Assembly: GCA_046290815.1 (NCBI GenBank)
Contig: JBKBUF010000010.1
Coordinates: 91,160-155,159, forward strand
Source of the DNA: JBKBUF01 sp046290815
GTDB taxonomy: Bacteria > Bacteroidota > Bacteroidia > Cytophagales > Cytophagaceae
Direction: 5' to 3'
DNA: 64,000 bases
The translations under genes and the position numbers were made by a program. Of the stretch, positions 52,092-61,657 are shown one piece after another. Each line of letters begins with the position of its first letter. Position 1 is the first letter of the stretch. The notes under the pieces were generated by a model. That model did no database searches and had not been told where the DNA came from. It saw nothing but the letters and a program-made list of their open reading frames with translations.

Positions 52092-53371
52092 TACACTACC
52101 TTCACCAGATAATAATTCTTCTTCCCTTTCTGTACCAGCAGGTATTTATTCTGAAGCAGGTTATACTCCGGTTTTTCATCCGGACTTTCAACCTTGTTTT
52201 TATTGATGCTAACTCCTCCGCCTGCTATCATTTTTCTTGCTTCACCCTTAGAAGTGAAAATACTTTGATTGGTTACGACAGATAATAAATCTGTTACATT
52301 ACCACTTGTCTCAAAGGCGTTTTTTGAAATTTCAACCTGAGGTACACCTTCAAAAACCGATAATAATGTACTCTCATTGATAGACTGCAAATCTTCAGTA
52401 GTAGACTTTCCGAATAAAATTTCAGAAGCACGAATAGCTGATTGTAAATCTTCTTTAGAGTGAACTCTCACCGTGATGTCTTCAGCAAGTGCCTTCTGCA
52501 ATATTCTGTTATGAGGTGCTGCATCATGTTCTTTCTCCAATGCTTCAATAGCTTCTTTGGATAATAAAGTAAATATTCTTATCCATTTTTTTACATCTTC
52601 GTCAGATGAATTAAACCAGAACTGATAAAATTTATAAGGTGAGGTTAATTCCGCATCAAGCCACACATTCCCGCTTTCTGATTTACCGAACTTTGTACCG
52701 TCTGCTTTTGTAATTAATGGACATGTAAGTGCATATGCTTCCCCACCGTCAAGCCTTCTGATCAATTCTGTTCCAGCAGTGATGTTTCCCCACTGATCAG
52801 AACCTCCCATCTGAAGCAATACTCCTTTATTTTTATATAAATGATGAAAATCATAACCCTGTAATAGTTGATATGAGAACTCCGTGAATGAAAGTCCGGT
52901 CTCCAGTCTTTTCTTTACAGAATCTTTTGCCATCATGTAGTTAACAGTAAGATGCTTTCCCACATCTCTTAAAAATCCTATAAAACTGAAATCTTTGAAC
53001 CAGTCATAATTGTTCACAATCTCTGCTTTATTGCTACCTGAAAAATCAAGGAATTTTTCCAACTGTTTTCTGATACATTCCTGATTATGCCTCAATGCTT
53101 CTTCCGAAAGAAATTTCCGCTCTTCTGACTTAAAAGAAGGATCCCCAATCATTCCTGTTGCGCCTCCAACAAGTGCTATGGGTCTGTGTCCGCATTGCTG
53201 GAAATGCACAAGTAGCATAATGGTAACCAGGTTACCTATAGTTAAAGAAGTTGCGGTAGGGTCGAATCCTACATATCCCGAAGTAATCCCTTTATTAAGT
53301 TGTTCTTCTGTTCCCGGCATGATATCGTGCACCATGCCTCTCCATTTTAATTCCTCTACGAAGTTTTTCAT
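52091..53371 (-). CDS. tyrS: Tyrosyl-tRNA synthetase
   Basis: TyrS charges tRNA-Tyr with tyrosine. The 426-residue protein has YVGFDPTATSLTIGNL near 33-48 (the HIGH region, here LTIG-type as in TyrRS), GYDFHHLYKNKG near 175, QMGGSDQWGNITAG near 191 and the KMSKS equivalent KFGKS near 235. A C-terminal S4-like RNA-binding domain (residues ~350-420: EARKMIAGGGVSINKNKV) is present. The 5' leader consists largely of heptamer repeats. Confidence 0.97.
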   Translation of the reverse strand: MKNFVEELKWRGMVHDIMPGTEEQLNKGITSGYVGFDPTATSLTIGNLVTIMLLVHFQQCGHRPIALVGGATGMIGDPSFKSEERKFLSEEALRHNQECIRKQLEKFLDFSGSNKAEIVNNYDWFKDFSFIGFLRDVGKHLTVNYMMAKDSVKKRLETGLSFTEFSYQLLQGYDFHHLYKNKGVLLQMGGSDQWGNITAGTELIRRLDGGEAYALTCPLITKADGTKFGKSESGNVWLDAELTSPYKFYQFWFNSSDEDVKKWIRIFTLLSKEAIEALEKEHDAAPHNRILQKALAEDITVRVHSKEDLQSAIRASEILFGKSTTEDLQSINESTLLSVFEGVPQVEISKNAFETSGNVTDLLSVVTNQSIFTSKGEARKMIAGGGVSINKNKVESPDEKPEYNLLQNKYLLVQKGKKNYYLVKVV

Positions 53372-53372
53372 T

Positions 53373-53478
53373 TTTAAAGTTTAAAGCTTAAAGTTAAAAG
53401 TTAAAAGTTTAAAGTTCAAAGATTAAAAGCTAAAAGCTTAAAGCTATAAGCATAAAGTTCAAAGATTAAAGTTCAAAT
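53373..53478. repeat. Fifteen tandem degenerate heptamers
   Basis: TTTAAAG, TTTAAAG, CTTAAAG, TTAAAAG, TTAAAAG, TTTAAAG, TTCAAAG, ATTAAAAG, CTAAAAG, CTTAAAG, CTATAAG, CATAAAG, TTCAAAG, ATTAAAG, TTCAAAT. One unit has 8 bases. The array starts 2 bases before the tyrS start codon, so it must lie in the tyrS 5' leader or promoter. Confidence 0.85.
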
Positions 53479-53577
53479 TTGAAGCTGGAGTACTTGAATT
53501 TAACCATTATCCTTACCTTTAGTTTTTGCCAAAATATTAATAGGCAAAATTCCCGGCATTTCATTAACTTTACCTCA

Positions 53578-53605
53578 CTTTAAACTTTCAACTTTAAACT
53601 CTACA
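53578..53605. repeat. CTTTAAA heptamers before holA
   Basis: CTTTAAA, CTTTCAA, CTTTAAA and CTCTACA end one base before the TTG start of holA. Confidence 0.6.
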
Positions 53606-53606
53606 A

Positions 53607-54629
53607 TTGGCTTCCACTCCGGAATCGGTATTAAAAGATCTGAAAAGCGGCAAATATGCTCCTGTATATTTTCTACAGGGGGAGGAGCCTTATTATATCG
53701 ATGCAATTGCTGAATATGTAGAAAAAAACTGCCTTAATGAATCTGAGAAGGGATTCAATCAGACTGTCATGTACGGAAAGGATGTGGTAATGAATACCAT
53801 TCTGCTTAATGCCAAGAAGTTTCCGATGTTTTCCGATAGGCAGGTAGTAATTGTAAAAGAAGCTCAGGAGGTCTCAGATCTGGGGAAGGATGCAGGGGAC
53901 AAGCAACTGGAAGCTTACATTCAAAACCCATTGCCTTCAACAGTTTTAGTTTTCTGCTACAAATACAAAACCCTGGATGGTCGAAAAAGTCTGGGTAAAA
54001 GTCTGGATAAATTTGCCATTTTGGTCAACTCCAAAAAGATTTATGATAATAAACTACCGGAATGGGTGGAAGGGTATTGCAAAGAAAAAGGATATCCTAT
54101 TACCCATCGGGCGGCCATTATTCTTTCCGATTATATAGGTAACAACCTGAGCCGGATAGCCAATGAAATCGATAAACTGGTTATCAATCTGAAAGAAAAA
54201 ATTGAAATTACTGAAGCTCTGGTAGAGAAGTATGTTGGGATAAGCAAAGAATACAATGTATTCGAACTTCAGGCTGCCCTGACCAAAAGAGATGTATTGA
54301 AGGCAAACAGGATATTAAAATATTTTGAATCCGATCCTAAAAACAATCCTGCTATTCCAATAATTGCCAATCTTTTTTCCTTTTTCAGCAAAGTGTTGAT
54401 GGTTCACGCAGCAGAAGATAAATCTGAATCGGGACTGGCAAAAGTTTTAGGTGTTAATCCTTTTTTTGTTAAAGATTACATTGCTGCAGCAAAAGCCTAT
54501 CCTTACCCGAAAGCTGTCCATATCATCCATCATATTCGCCAGGCTGATCTTCATTCGAAAGGGATAGATAACATTAGCCGTACTGAAGGTGAAATATTAA
54601 AGGAGCTGGTTTTTAAAATTCTTCATTAA
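53607..54629 (+). CDS. holA: DNA polymerase III subunit delta
   Basis: HolA is the clamp-loader wrench that opens the beta clamp. The 340-residue protein has the N-terminal APVYFLQGEEPYYID segment, the equivalent of the degenerate P-loop region. Other family features are SDRQVVIVKEAQ near 73, LSRIANEIDKLVINL near 180 and a C-terminal domain with GIDNISRTEGEILKELVF. The start is TTG; there is no ATG that would keep the conserved N-terminus. A short heptamer array precedes it. Confidence 0.93.
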   Translation: MASTPESVLKDLKSGKYAPVYFLQGEEPYYIDAIAEYVEKNCLNESEKGFNQTVMYGKDVVMNTILLNAKKFPMFSDRQVVIVKEAQEVSDLGKDAGDKQLEAYIQNPLPSTVLVFCYKYKTLDGRKSLGKSLDKFAILVNSKKIYDNKLPEWVEGYCKEKGYPITHRAAIILSDYIGNNLSRIANEIDKLVINLKEKIEITEALVEKYVGISKEYNVFELQAALTKRDVLKANRILKYFESDPKNNPAIPIIANLFSFFSKVLMVHAAEDKSESGLAKVLGVNPFFVKDYIAAAKAYPYPKAVHIIHHIRQADLHSKGIDNISRTEGEILKELVFKILH

Positions 54630-54652
54630 CCGCTTTATTTCATTCAATTTTA

Positions 54653-54683
54653 TTTTATAAGCTGCAAAAGCCTGTTATTTTTG
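54653..54683 (+). promoter_or_regulatory. Candidate promoter of the envelope operon
   Basis: TATTTTTG at 54676-54683 is a full -7 match, with TTTT at 54653-54656 exactly 19 bases upstream as a weak -33. It predicts a leader of about 90 bases before 54780. Confidence 0.4.
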
Positions 54684-54779
54684 CTGAAATATTTAAGGGG
54701 CAGATATCGTTTAGCTGAATAAGTACCAGCTTCCATGGCATGCCGGACTTGAATATTTTTAGTTTCTAAACGAATAAAT

Positions 54780-57700
54780 ATGCTAAAAAAAGCTTTTATT
54801 GTTCTTTTCGCTTTCCTTATTCACTTTTCCTCTTTTAGCCAAAATACGTTATACAATACTTCTGAAAACAGGTTGTTCAGAGAAGCTATAGAGTTAATTG
54901 ATAAGGATAACTATACAGCGGCCAGAGAGTATCTGGAAAGATTCATTAACGAAAATCCTACAGGTCTGATGTCTGCAGATGCCAGATATTATATGGCTTA
55001 TTGTGCATTGAATTTGCAGAATCCGGATGCAGAAGGATTGTATCTTTCATTTATACAAAATTACAGCTATCATACTAAAATACCTGTAGCCTATTTTGAC
55101 CTTGGTACTCACTATTACAGCAAGGAAAAGTATGATAAAGCAATTCAATATTTTGAAAAATCCAATACTGAAGGATTGAACAGAGATCAGCAGATCGAAA
55201 TGAATTTTAAGCTGGGTTATTCTTACTTCAGTCAGAAAGATTTTGAAAAGGCAGGTCCATTGTTCACCAGGGTCAAATCAGGAAAAAACAGATATTCCTA
55301 CGCTGCGAGTTATTATTCCGGTTTTGTTGAATTCAAGAATGGAAATTTTGATGAGTCCCTTTCTGACTTCAGAAGAGCAGAAGAAAATGATCAATACAAG
55401 CCTCTGGTCCCTTATATGATTGTTAATATTTTTTATAAGAAAGGAGAGATGGATGAATTGATTTCCTATGCAGGAAAAATATTGAAGAGTGATCAGAAAA
55501 TACAAAACCCCGATGAGTTTTACTTGCTTACAGGAGAGGGTTATTTCAGAAAAGGGGAATATAAAGATGCAGAGTTGAGTCTTAAAAAATATATGGAGGA
55601 GGTGAAGGGAAAATTTACTCCGGAAGTACAATACCGACTAGCATATTCTCAATTTAAAAACAAAAACTATAAAGATGCGATAAATAATTTTAAGCCTATA
55701 GCTGCCAATAAAGATTCGATCGGACAAGCTTCCTCGTATTACCTGGGATTGTCTTACGTACATACTGGAAATAAAGAATTTGCGCTGGCTGCATTCGATC
55801 AGTCAAGAAGAGCCTCCTTCAATAAAGAAATTTATATGGAAGCTTTGTTTAACTATGGTAAAATAACCTACGATCTGGAAAGATATAATGAAGCCATACC
55901 TGCATTAAAAGATTATATTAAGTTTTTCCCAGGTTCTCCTCATTATGTTGAAGCTTCCGAATTATTAAGTGAAGCGTTTTTCAAATCCAGCAATTATTCT
56001 GAAGCTTTGGCCTATCTGGAAACACTTCCTGCCAAAACCATGAAGGTGAATATTGCCTATCAGAAGATCGCTTTTATGAGAGGTACCGAGTTGTTCAATA
56101 ATGGAAGATACAATGAGGCATTGGATGTTTTTAATAAATCTTTAAAGTATCCGCTGGATAAAGAATTTACAGTTCTTGCACATTTTTGGAAGGGGGAGTC
56201 TTATTCTGTGCTCAAACAATACAATGAAGCCATAAACAGTTATGCCAGTGTTTTTCAGTCTGCCAATGAAAGCAACTCAAATTTCTTAAAGGCAAGATAT
56301 GGGATAGGCTATGCCTACTATAATACAAAACAGTTTGACAAAGCTTTACCTCATTTCAGGAATTATGTAGAAAAAACTGAAGCTGAAAGAAAGCTTAATT
56401 ACGAAGATGCTTTGCTAAGGCTGGCGGATTTGTATTATGTCTCCAAAAATTATGAGCTGGCATTGCAGACTTATGAAAAGGCAATCAACCAGAAAAATCC
56501 AGAATTAGAATATGCATACTTCCAAAAAGGTTTAGTGCTTGTGAAGAAAGGTATGATACCGGAAGCTAAGAATATTTTTGAGCAGGTGATTCAAAGATAT
56601 TCCAGTTCTCTATGGTATGACGATGCTCTTTTCCAGCTGGCACAGTTAAATCTTCAAACCGGAAACTGGCAGGCTGCTGTTTCAGGATATACAGAGTTGA
56701 TTGGAATTAAACCAGGAAGCCCATTCATGCCCTATGCATACCTGAAACGTGCAACGGCTTACTTTAACCAGCAGAAATATGATTTGGCAGTCAATGATTA
56801 TAAATTTCTATTAGAGAAATTTATTAACCATCCTATTTCCAATGATGCGATTATCGGTGTTCAGGAAGCTTTGGCATCAGCAGACAGAGCAGAGGAGTTT
56901 CCTGAAATACTATCAAGGTATAAAGATGCAAATCCCTCAAGCAAAGAACTGGTGAATATTGAATATGAAAATGCAAAATCCTTGTTCAACAACCAGAAGT
57001 ACAAGCAGGCGATTCAAAGCTTTTTAGCTTATAAAAATAATTATCCGAATAGTCCTAATAATAATGATGTCATCTATTACCTGGGTGAATGTTATTACAG
57101 ACTGAATGAGTATGAAAATGCCTTACCTTATTTCCGCACTCTAGCTCAGGAGAAAGCATCTGTGTTTTATGCGAGAGCCATACAAAGAATTGCCGACCTG
57201 GCTTATGCATCCGGTAACTATGAGAGTGCTGTGCTGAACTACCATATATTGTTGAACAACAGTAAAAATAAAAAAGAACGATCCATTGCCTGGATAGGTT
57301 TAATTGAGAGCTATTACAAGGCCGGCAAATACGATTCGGTGGAATATTATTCCAACAATATCTTGCAACATGGTAATGCCACACCGAATGCAGAAAGTAA
57401 AGCATACCTTTACTTAGGAAAGGTAGCAATGGATAAGGGTGATACCGAAAAAGCTACGGATCAATTCCTGCAGACGATCAACAATGCCAAAGATGAAAAT
57501 GCAGCTGAGGCTCAATATCTGATTGCCTTTATGCAATATAAAGACAAAAAGCATAAGCAATCTATAGAAAGTCTGCATGAATTGAATAATACATATCCTA
57601 TGTATGAAAACTGGTATGGTAGGTCATTTTTATTGATTGCAGATAACTTTATTGCAATGAATGAAACATTTCAAGCAAAGGCTACTTTAAATTCCATTAT

Positions 57701-57788
57701 AGAAAAATCAAAAGTTGCTGAATTAGTGGAGAAGGCCAAACAAAAACTTGAAGAGCTGGACAGAAAGGAGGAGACTACAAATGAATAA
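54780..57788 (+). CDS. Large TPR-repeat envelope protein
   Basis: The 1002-residue precursor has a signal peptide ending SSFSQ and then TPR units along its whole length. Examples are YFDLGTHYYSKEKYDKAIQYFEKS, ARYGIGYAYYNTKQFDKALPHF and DALFQLAQLNLQTGNWQAAV. It ends in a charged tail EELDRKEETTNE. Periplasmic location is inferred. It is the first gene of a seven-gene rightward run with a barrel, an HU-SPOR protein and ExbB/ExbD/TonB-like proteins, so it may be a scaffold of that system. YbgF-like TPR proteins of Tol-Pal are much smaller. Its stop overlaps the next start by 8 bases. Confidence 0.85.
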   Translation: MLKKAFIVLFAFLIHFSSFSQNTLYNTSENRLFREAIELIDKDNYTAAREYLERFINENPTGLMSADARYYMAYCALNLQNPDAEGLYLSFIQNYSYHTKIPVAYFDLGTHYYSKEKYDKAIQYFEKSNTEGLNRDQQIEMNFKLGYSYFSQKDFEKAGPLFTRVKSGKNRYSYAASYYSGFVEFKNGNFDESLSDFRRAEENDQYKPLVPYMIVNIFYKKGEMDELISYAGKILKSDQKIQNPDEFYLLTGEGYFRKGEYKDAELSLKKYMEEVKGKFTPEVQYRLAYSQFKNKNYKDAINNFKPIAANKDSIGQASSYYLGLSYVHTGNKEFALAAFDQSRRASFNKEIYMEALFNYGKITYDLERYNEAIPALKDYIKFFPGSPHYVEASELLSEAFFKSSNYSEALAYLETLPAKTMKVNIAYQKIAFMRGTELFNNGRYNEALDVFNKSLKYPLDKEFTVLAHFWKGESYSVLKQYNEAINSYASVFQSANESNSNFLKARYGIGYAYYNTKQFDKALPHFRNYVEKTEAERKLNYEDALLRLADLYYVSKNYELALQTYEKAINQKNPELEYAYFQKGLVLVKKGMIPEAKNIFEQVIQRYSSSLWYDDALFQLAQLNLQTGNWQAAVSGYTELIGIKPGSPFMPYAYLKRATAYFNQQKYDLAVNDYKFLLEKFINHPISNDAIIGVQEALASADRAEEFPEILSRYKDANPSSKELVNIEYENAKSLFNNQKYKQAIQSFLAYKNNYPNSPNNNDVIYYLGECYYRLNEYENALPYFRTLAQEKASVFYARAIQRIADLAYASGNYESAVLNYHILLNNSKNKKERSIAWIGLIESYYKAGKYDSVEYYSNNILQHGNATPNAESKAYLYLGKVAMDKGDTEKATDQFLQTINNAKDENAAEAQYLIAFMQYKDKKHKQSIESLHELNNTYPMYENWYGRSFLLIADNFIAMNETFQAKATLNSIIEKSKVAELVEKAKQKLEELDRKEETTNE

Positions 57789-59445
57789 TCTGAGACAAAT
57801 AACAAATAAAATGAAGATGAAAACTGTAATGAGGTTTTCTGTTTCTCTTTTCCTTTATTTAGCAATCTTGAATGCCAATGCTCAGATTGACGGTGGAGTT
57901 GATATTGTTCACGAGATTGAGCTGGATCTTCCGGAGGCTACAAGAAATTTTGAAAAAATTAAAACAGAAATAATAACTTCTCCATCCAAGGTAGAACCTT
58001 ATACTTTACAGGAGGTAGATTTAAATCTGCCATATCTACCTACCAAAATGAAGCCTGCCAAAATGCCGCCTGACGCATTAAAAAAGCTATATGGAAATAA
58101 CTTCAAAATCGGAGCAGGTAATTATGGTACTTCTTATGCAGAGGTATACCTGAACAGCAAAAGAAGTGATAAAGGATACTATGGAGCAAGGCTAAGACAT
58201 TTTGCATCACAAGCCGGTCCGGTAGAACGCAACCTCAGCAGAAGCAGCGAAAATCTTGTAAGCCTTTTCGGCAAATATTATCTGGATGGGGTTACTTTAA
58301 AAGGAGATATTAATTATACCCGTTTCAGGCATAACTTTTACGGTGCCAGACAGGACACTCTTGAGCACCTGTCTGATATAACTCAGGTTTTTAACATCTT
58401 CAACGTGCAGGCAGGTGTTGAAAGTACCAATAAGAATGCAGACTTTGTCTATGACCTGAACTTCAATTATTTTAATTTCTCAGATCGTTTCAAAGCAAAA
58501 GAAAGTGAATACCTGACTGATATCAATGCTGCCTATAAATTGAATAATGAAGCAAGGATAGATGTAGGTGCAGTGCTTTCATTCTCTACAAGAAAAGATT
58601 CGAATTCCACAGACCGTACTTTCTTTTTGATTAAACCTGGTTACTCCCTGAATAAAGGAAGATTAAGAGGTAGAGCAGGAATAAACGTTGCTTATACCAA
58701 TGATACGGTTTATAACTCCGGAGTGCATCTGTATCCAAATGTCAGAGTGGAATATGATGTGATTGAAAGGACTGTTGTTGCCTTTGCGTCTCTTGAAGGA
58801 GAAATGCAGAAAAACACCCTGAGACAGTTTGCCATGCAAAATCCGTGGATAGACAGTAATGTGGTACTGGCACATACCAATAAGCCTCTTGAATTGATGT
58901 TTGGTGCAAAGGGTAATCTGATAGAGAAACTGAATTACAAAGCAAGACTTGCTTATCAGACCTTCAAAAATCTGCATTTCTTCAACAATGCAGCAACTGA
59001 CACTTCCAGATTTGAAATTTTATACGACAACGGTACTTCCACCGTGCTAAACTTCGGCGCTAATCTGAGTTATGATGTGACCAATAAATTTCTTGTTGAA
59101 TTGCGGGCAGATTACTACAGTTATACCCTAAGCAAGATCGAAAAACCATGGCATCGTCCTGACTTCAGTTCCTCGATTCTTACCCGTTACAAACTGGATG
59201 AAAAAATAATAATTAATGCTGAGTTTTATTATATTAGCGGACTGATGGGGAAAAATCCTGTAAGCGGAAAAGTAACTAAACTTGATCCGATAACAGACCT
59301 GAATTTGAGGGCAGAATACAGATTTTCTCCAGCTTTTTCAGCTTATTTGCAGCTGAATAATATTTTCGCTAAAAAATATCAGCATTATTTATATTATCCC
59401 GTAAAAGGAATTAACGTATTGGCAGGTTTAACCTACCAGTTTTAA
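57781..59445 (+). CDS. Outer-membrane beta-barrel protein in the TonB-type operon
   Basis: From the ATG at 57781 the precursor has 554 residues. This start is chosen because AAGGAGGAG lies 7-15 bases upstream; an ATG at 57811 would also serve. The signal peptide ends NANAQ. A short N-terminal region (VEPYTLQEVDLNLPYLP) is followed by barrel strands (FKIGAGNYGTSYAEVYLNS, GYYGARLRHFAS, DLNLRAEYRFSPAFSAYLQLNNIF) that end KGINVLAGLTYQF, like the last strands of TonB-dependent receptors but without a plug domain. It probably works with the neighbouring energy-transducing proteins. Substrate unknown. Confidence 0.78.
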   Translation: MNNLRQITNKMKMKTVMRFSVSLFLYLAILNANAQIDGGVDIVHEIELDLPEATRNFEKIKTEIITSPSKVEPYTLQEVDLNLPYLPTKMKPAKMPPDALKKLYGNNFKIGAGNYGTSYAEVYLNSKRSDKGYYGARLRHFASQAGPVERNLSRSSENLVSLFGKYYLDGVTLKGDINYTRFRHNFYGARQDTLEHLSDITQVFNIFNVQAGVESTNKNADFVYDLNFNYFNFSDRFKAKESEYLTDINAAYKLNNEARIDVGAVLSFSTRKDSNSTDRTFFLIKPGYSLNKGRLRGRAGINVAYTNDTVYNSGVHLYPNVRVEYDVIERTVVAFASLEGEMQKNTLRQFAMQNPWIDSNVVLAHTNKPLELMFGAKGNLIEKLNYKARLAYQTFKNLHFFNNAATDTSRFEILYDNGTSTVLNFGANLSYDVTNKFLVELRADYYSYTLSKIEKPWHRPDFSSSILTRYKLDEKIIINAEFYYISGLMGKNPVSGKVTKLDPITDLNLRAEYRFSPAFSAYLQLNNIFAKKYQHYLYYPVKGINVLAGLTYQF

Positions 59446-59448
59446 AAT

Positions 59449-60504
59449 ATGATGGTCGAGAAGTATATAAAAGAACTGCTTTTTCAGCATGACTGTGTAG
59501 TAATACCCGGTTTCGGGGCATTCCTTTGTCATTATCAAAGCGCAGAGGTTCACCCTCTTACAAATAAATTTACTCCCCCTTACAAGACAATTGGATTTAA
59601 TCAGCAGTTGCAGATCAATGACGGGCATCTGGTTACTCTTATTTCTACTGAGGAAAATACAGGAAGGCAGGAAGCGTTGGAAATGGTGGAAGCTTATGTA
59701 AGTAAAATTAAATCTGATTTAAGGAAATTCCATTTTTTTGAGATACCTGAATTAGGGCGTTTTTTTTATAATGCGTCTGATAATCTGGAGTTTGAGCCAG
59801 CTTACGTGCTTAATTACCACGAAGATAGCTTTGGACTTTCAGAAATTTATTGTAAACCTATAGAAAGAGAATATAATACTATGAACAAAGTTCCCCCACG
59901 CGTGCGCCCTGCAGCGCGACCAGCGGTTAACAGAGAAAATCTCCCGGTTGATGAAAATGGTAATCCAATAAAACCAAAACGTACCGGCCTTAAAATTGTA
60001 CTAATCCTATTACCCATTATCATGGTTATTGCAGGAGCCGGTGTATTTGTGGTAACAAAAAAAGATACTGCTCTGAGCGGTATTTTCAATTTTTCAGAAC
60101 TGTTTTCTAAAAATCAGACCGCTTCTGAAACTCCTGTAGAGGAAGTTGTCAGCGAAACTGAAGTTACTGAAGACCTGGTTTCTGAGGAAACGGGATATGA
60201 AGCAAGCCACCAGAATATAGTAAATGATGCCCCGGTGGCAGACGTTAAACCTTCTGCTGCAATAACTAATAAACAAGGACGTTATTTTATTGTGGTAGGC
60301 TCTTTTCTGAAAAAAGAGAATGCTCAAAAGCTGAAAAAGAAAATCAATAATAATGGTGGTAATCCGACAGTTATTCAACCTTCGGGTTCAAATCAGTATT
60401 ACAAAGTTGCGGTAGCAGACTTTGATACAAAGGAAGAGGCAGTAGGAAAACTTGAGCAGTACAGAGGAGAATATGGCAGCGCTGCCTGGGTAATGAATTA
60501 TTAA
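59449..60504 (+). CDS. Membrane-anchored HU-like and SPOR domain protein
   Basis: The 351-residue protein starts with an HU-CCDC81-like domain (residues ~1-135: MVEKYIKELLFQHDCVVIPGFG). A linker and one membrane helix at ~181-203 (LKIVLILLPIIMVIAGAGVF) follow, then an acidic linker and a SPOR domain at ~276-351 (GRYFIVVGSFLKKENAQKL). SPOR domains bind denuded peptidoglycan at division septa, while the HU-like domain is on the cytoplasmic side. Such proteins are, as I recall, widespread in Bacteroidetes, and a link between the nucleoid or cytoplasm and the cell wall is an inference. It sits 3 bases after the barrel gene. Confidence 0.88.
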   Translation: MMVEKYIKELLFQHDCVVIPGFGAFLCHYQSAEVHPLTNKFTPPYKTIGFNQQLQINDGHLVTLISTEENTGRQEALEMVEAYVSKIKSDLRKFHFFEIPELGRFFYNASDNLEFEPAYVLNYHEDSFGLSEIYCKPIEREYNTMNKVPPRVRPAARPAVNRENLPVDENGNPIKPKRTGLKIVLILLPIIMVIAGAGVFVVTKKDTALSGIFNFSELFSKNQTASETPVEEVVSETEVTEDLVSEETGYEASHQNIVNDAPVADVKPSAAITNKQGRYFIVVGSFLKKENAQKLKKKINNNGGNPTVIQPSGSNQYYKVAVADFDTKEEAVGKLEQYRGEYGSAAWVMNY

Positions 60505-60551
60505 TAGGTTTTTCAGCAAAGGAAGAAGACAAATTATTACAGGTTAGATAA

Positions 60552-61247
60552 ATGAACTTTTTATTTATTTTTTTACAAAACACAGGAATTGAGGTTACCG
60601 GCTCGACGCCCGAAGCCACTCCGAATGATGCAGTGTCAGTATTAGATTTGATATTTAAAGGGGGATTAATTATGATCCCCATCTTTTTATTATCTATCTG
60701 GGCTATCTACATCATTATAGAACGGACTTTGTCATTGAAAAAGGCAGACAAAGATCCTGAAGTATTCATGGATAACATCAAGTCATTAGTGTTGAGCGGT
60801 GATATAAAAGCTGCAGAACTTCAATGCCGCAACTTTGATACGCCATTTTCAAGAATGATTGCCAAAGGAATTTCTAAAATCGGTACTCCTTTAAATAGTA
60901 TTGAAGCATCCATAGAAAACGTTGGGAAAATTGAAGTTTACAGGCTGGAAAGAAACCTGTCTATCCTTGCTACAATATCAGGTGCTGCCCCGATGATAGG
61001 TTTCCTTGGAACAGTTACCGGTATGGTACAGGCGTTTATTGCGATCGCTCAGGCAGAGGGATCCATTAGTCCTAAAATGTTATCTGCCGGTATATATGAA
61101 GCGATGATTACAACAGTAGCGGGATTGATAGTGGGTGTAATTGCTTATGTCGGTTACAATGTATTGGTAGGAAAGGTTGAAAAGATTATCCATAAAATGG
61201 AGTATGCTTCAGTGGAGTTTTTGGAATTACTTCAATTGCCTAAATAA
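60552..61247 (+). CDS. exbB: ExbB/TolQ-type proton channel subunit
   Basis: The 231-residue inner-membrane protein has three helices: FKGGLIMIPIFLLSIWAIYIII near 35-58, LSILATISGAAPMIGFLGTVTGMVQAFIAI near 134-163 and MITTVAGLIVGVIAYVGYNVLV near 185-206. The second contains the canonical APMIGFLGTVTGM motif. With ExbD it converts proton flow into motion that drives TonB or a Tol-like system. The next gene starts 2 bases after the stop. ExbB and TolQ cannot be separated by sequence alone; the TonB-like protein after exbD favours ExbB. Confidence 0.92.
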   Translation: MNFLFIFLQNTGIEVTGSTPEATPNDAVSVLDLIFKGGLIMIPIFLLSIWAIYIIIERTLSLKKADKDPEVFMDNIKSLVLSGDIKAAELQCRNFDTPFSRMIAKGISKIGTPLNSIEASIENVGKIEVYRLERNLSILATISGAAPMIGFLGTVTGMVQAFIAIAQAEGSISPKMLSAGIYEAMITTVAGLIVGVIAYVGYNVLVGKVEKIIHKMEYASVEFLELLQLPK

Positions 61248-61249
61248 TA

Positions 61250-61639
61250 ATGGAGCTAAAGAGAAGAACCAAGGTATCTGCTGAATTTAACATGGCGTCA
61301 ATGACAGATTTGATCTTTCTGTTGTTGATATTCTTTATGCTTACTTCCAATTTTGTGACACCTTCGGCACTTCCGGTAAACCTTCCGAGTTCTTCAAGTG
61401 TTGAAATTGTAATTACCAATATAAACCTTACTATTAGTAAGGACTTGCAATACGATATTAATGGTAAAAAGGTATCAGAGGATGATATTGAACCGGTTTT
61501 GAGAAATGAGCTAAAAGAAGGGGAAAATGTAGTTGTGTTGCATATTGATGAGTCGGTGGATGTGAAGTATTTTGTTAAAGTGGCCGGAATTGCTTCAAAA
61601 CTTGGAGCAAAGGTATCAATCGCAGCTAAAGAAGAATAA
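61250..61639 (+). CDS. exbD: ExbD/TolR-type biopolymer transport protein
   Basis: The 129-residue protein has a short cytoplasmic start, one membrane helix with the essential aspartate D20 in ASMTDLIFLLLIFFML, and a small periplasmic domain ending VKYFVKVAGIASKLGAKVSIAAK. Length and layout are typical of ExbD. It is translated directly after exbB with a 2-base gap. Confidence 0.93.
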   Translation: MELKRRTKVSAEFNMASMTDLIFLLLIFFMLTSNFVTPSALPVNLPSSSSVEIVITNINLTISKDLQYDINGKKVSEDDIEPVLRNELKEGENVVVLHIDESVDVKYFVKVAGIASKLGAKVSIAAKEE

Positions 61640-61657
61640 ACCATAACCCAAATTGTT

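Noticed and set aside
53373..53478. CRISPR-like repeat array
   Set aside because: Units are 7 bases, contiguous, degenerate and without spacers; no cas genes are in the window.
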